This document shows, in pieces, positions 43,900-45,000 of a stretch of 45,000 nucleotides of DNA. A program made the translations under genes and the position numbers. The notes under the pieces were generated by a model. That model worked only from the letters and a program-made list of their open reading frames with translations. It made no database searches and was not told where the DNA came from. The stretch covers positions 22,632,725-22,677,724 of the forward strand of contig NC_135555.1 of the NCBI RefSeq assembly GCF_964340395.1, read 5' to 3'. This DNA is from Glandiceps talaboti (lineage: Eukaryota; Hemichordata; Enteropneusta; Spengelidae). How positions within the stretch are numbered: the stretch's first letter is position 1; the number at the start of each line of letters is the position of its first letter.

Positions 43900-45000
43900 A
43901 TTCTGCTTCATAATACCTGAAAAAGGATGGGATGGTTGGTTGTTGTTTTTGAAAAAGTGTATTTGTACATTTTCATAATACTTTTATTTCATAATCATAT
44001 TTTACCAGTCTAGATACCGTAGAAATGATAAGTAAAGTCATAAGGAATCTATAAACCATTTGTTTCCCAAATTTCAGCGATAAATGATAATTTTCACCCA
44101 GATATGCCTTAGTAGGTTCATATTCTTACCATCACTGGCATCAGTGATACTGTGAATTTTTCTTTTCCTGCCATAGAGGGCATTATTTTAATTTTATTAT
44201 ATTGCTAGATTGAAGAAATCTATGGTGAATTAGGTAATGAGAAAGACAGAAATAACTAGGGCTAGCATTATGTTTGTTGGAAACAAAACCAATAGAATCC
44301 AATCAACAACTTGGAAATGTAGATGAAACCCTACAACAAACAGATACATTATATTTTCTGCAACATTATTTAGTGTAAGGCCATAAAAAAATTGTTTCTG
44401 GTCAGAACATTTTGTCTAAAGTGGTGTGACAATGCAACTTTTTTTTTTATTCTCAACAAACCTCAGTCACTCAGTGTACTATTTATGACAGTTACTGTTC
44501 TTTTTATTTAGTACTTTAGAGCAAGTGTGTATATGGCGACAGATGTCATTTGCTTGTTCATGATTGGCTCTGCTGTTGTCTTCACTGAAGTAGGGAGGGT
44601 TATTTTTGTTTTCCCCCTCAGATCTACAGACAGCATGAGTTGGACAAGCACACACACACAAAACAACTGACATTGGGTATTTAAGTGATGCATGCCAGAA
44701 AAAAAAACTTAACATTTTTTTTTTTTTGCCTAAACCTGAATACTACATACATGTAGTGTCGTACTTTGATAGAATGATTTCATTCTCACTGGGGGATGTC
44801 TTGGTCTAAATTTGATGTAAAAATAATTCCGCTATAATACTGTCTTTTCATTATGTCCCAATCTGTAAGTTTATTCTCCATCCAAATTCCTTATAAAGTT
44901 TACAAGGTCTCTCATAAAATTTATTATCAACTTTACCATTTAATGTCAACAATTTTTCATGTATTTATATGTAAACAAAAAAAGAAAAAGAAAAAAATAG
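43900..45000. other. Right edge of window, no gene recognised
   Basis: Expected to hold the first MDP1 exon if that gene is intact, but no DxDxT-type sequence is visible on the minus strand. A minus-strand stretch at about 44130-44190 with donor GATG|GTAAGA was considered and rejected. The A- and T-rich runs at 44439, 44700 and 44715 are simple sequence. Confidence 0.4.

Noticed and set aside
38688-43920. Long open frames (436, 245, 702, 229 and 202 codons) of an 11-residue repeat
   Set aside because: They follow from a 33-bp unit that lacks stop codons in two plus-strand frames. They break at 1-2 base indels, have no start context or splice signals, and lie in a probable intron.
44130-44190. 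First MDP1 exon on the minus strand ending SITDASDG before GTAAGA
   Set aside because: The phase does not fit the next exon, and the catalytic DxDxT and the WPFW-type sequence expected before it are absent.

Overview
This is animal (metazoan) nuclear DNA. Genes are split by GT-AG introns, intergenic DNA is AT-rich, and the window is packed with retroposons, foldback/MITE-type elements, microsatellites and a large minisatellite. There are no operons, phage genes or CRISPR arrays. Several features suggest an invertebrate: a non-LTR retrotransposon whose ORF1 begins with a 2A-like peptide (a combination known from sea urchins, amphioxus and molluscs), a tRNA-derived SINE, and many short terminal-inverted-repeat elements. 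I cannot name the species.

Layout. 1-11 kb is almost all repeats: retroposon tails, a diverged two-copy repeat, a 286-bp inverted-repeat element, a C-rich inverted-repeat element, a ~270-bp foldback, several ~100-bp MITEs and a GTGA/GTGC array. It holds one coding-like minus-strand exon that I cannot name (9508-9691). 11-18.6 kb has a possible first exon on the plus strand (11639-11691), a ~117-bp satellite (12.69-13.88 kb) and a smaller minisatellite (15.0-15.3 kb). 18.7-27.6 kb holds the 3' half of an RSPRY1 (RING finger and SPRY domain) orthologue on the minus strand. Seven exons can be joined in phase and encode the SPRY domain and a C-terminal C3HC4 RING. The last intron, which splits the RING, carries a full-length 4.1-kb LINE in antisense orientation (19345-23447) bounded by a 14-bp target-site duplication. 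27.6-36.5 kb holds nested MITEs (one family with TTAA target duplications), foldbacks and a tandem duplication of ~0.93 kb. 36.5-38.0 kb has two internal exons of magnesium-dependent phosphatase 1 (MDP1), also on the minus strand, next to a truncated LINE 3' end and a SINE. 38.7-43.9 kb is a ~5.2-kb array of a 33-bp minisatellite whose unit is open in frame.

The points most worth a second look are: the LINE, whose 2A-tagged ORF1 and ORF2 share one frame and are separated only by a UAG codon; the RSPRY1 exon with an apparent 10-nt loss that an internal GTGAGT donor would bypass in phase; four tandem copies of an RSPRY1 5' splice site at a 40-bp period; and the missing 5' half of RSPRY1, with MDP1 exons lying where it should be. 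All family assignments rest on motif recognition and recalled homologues; no search was run.
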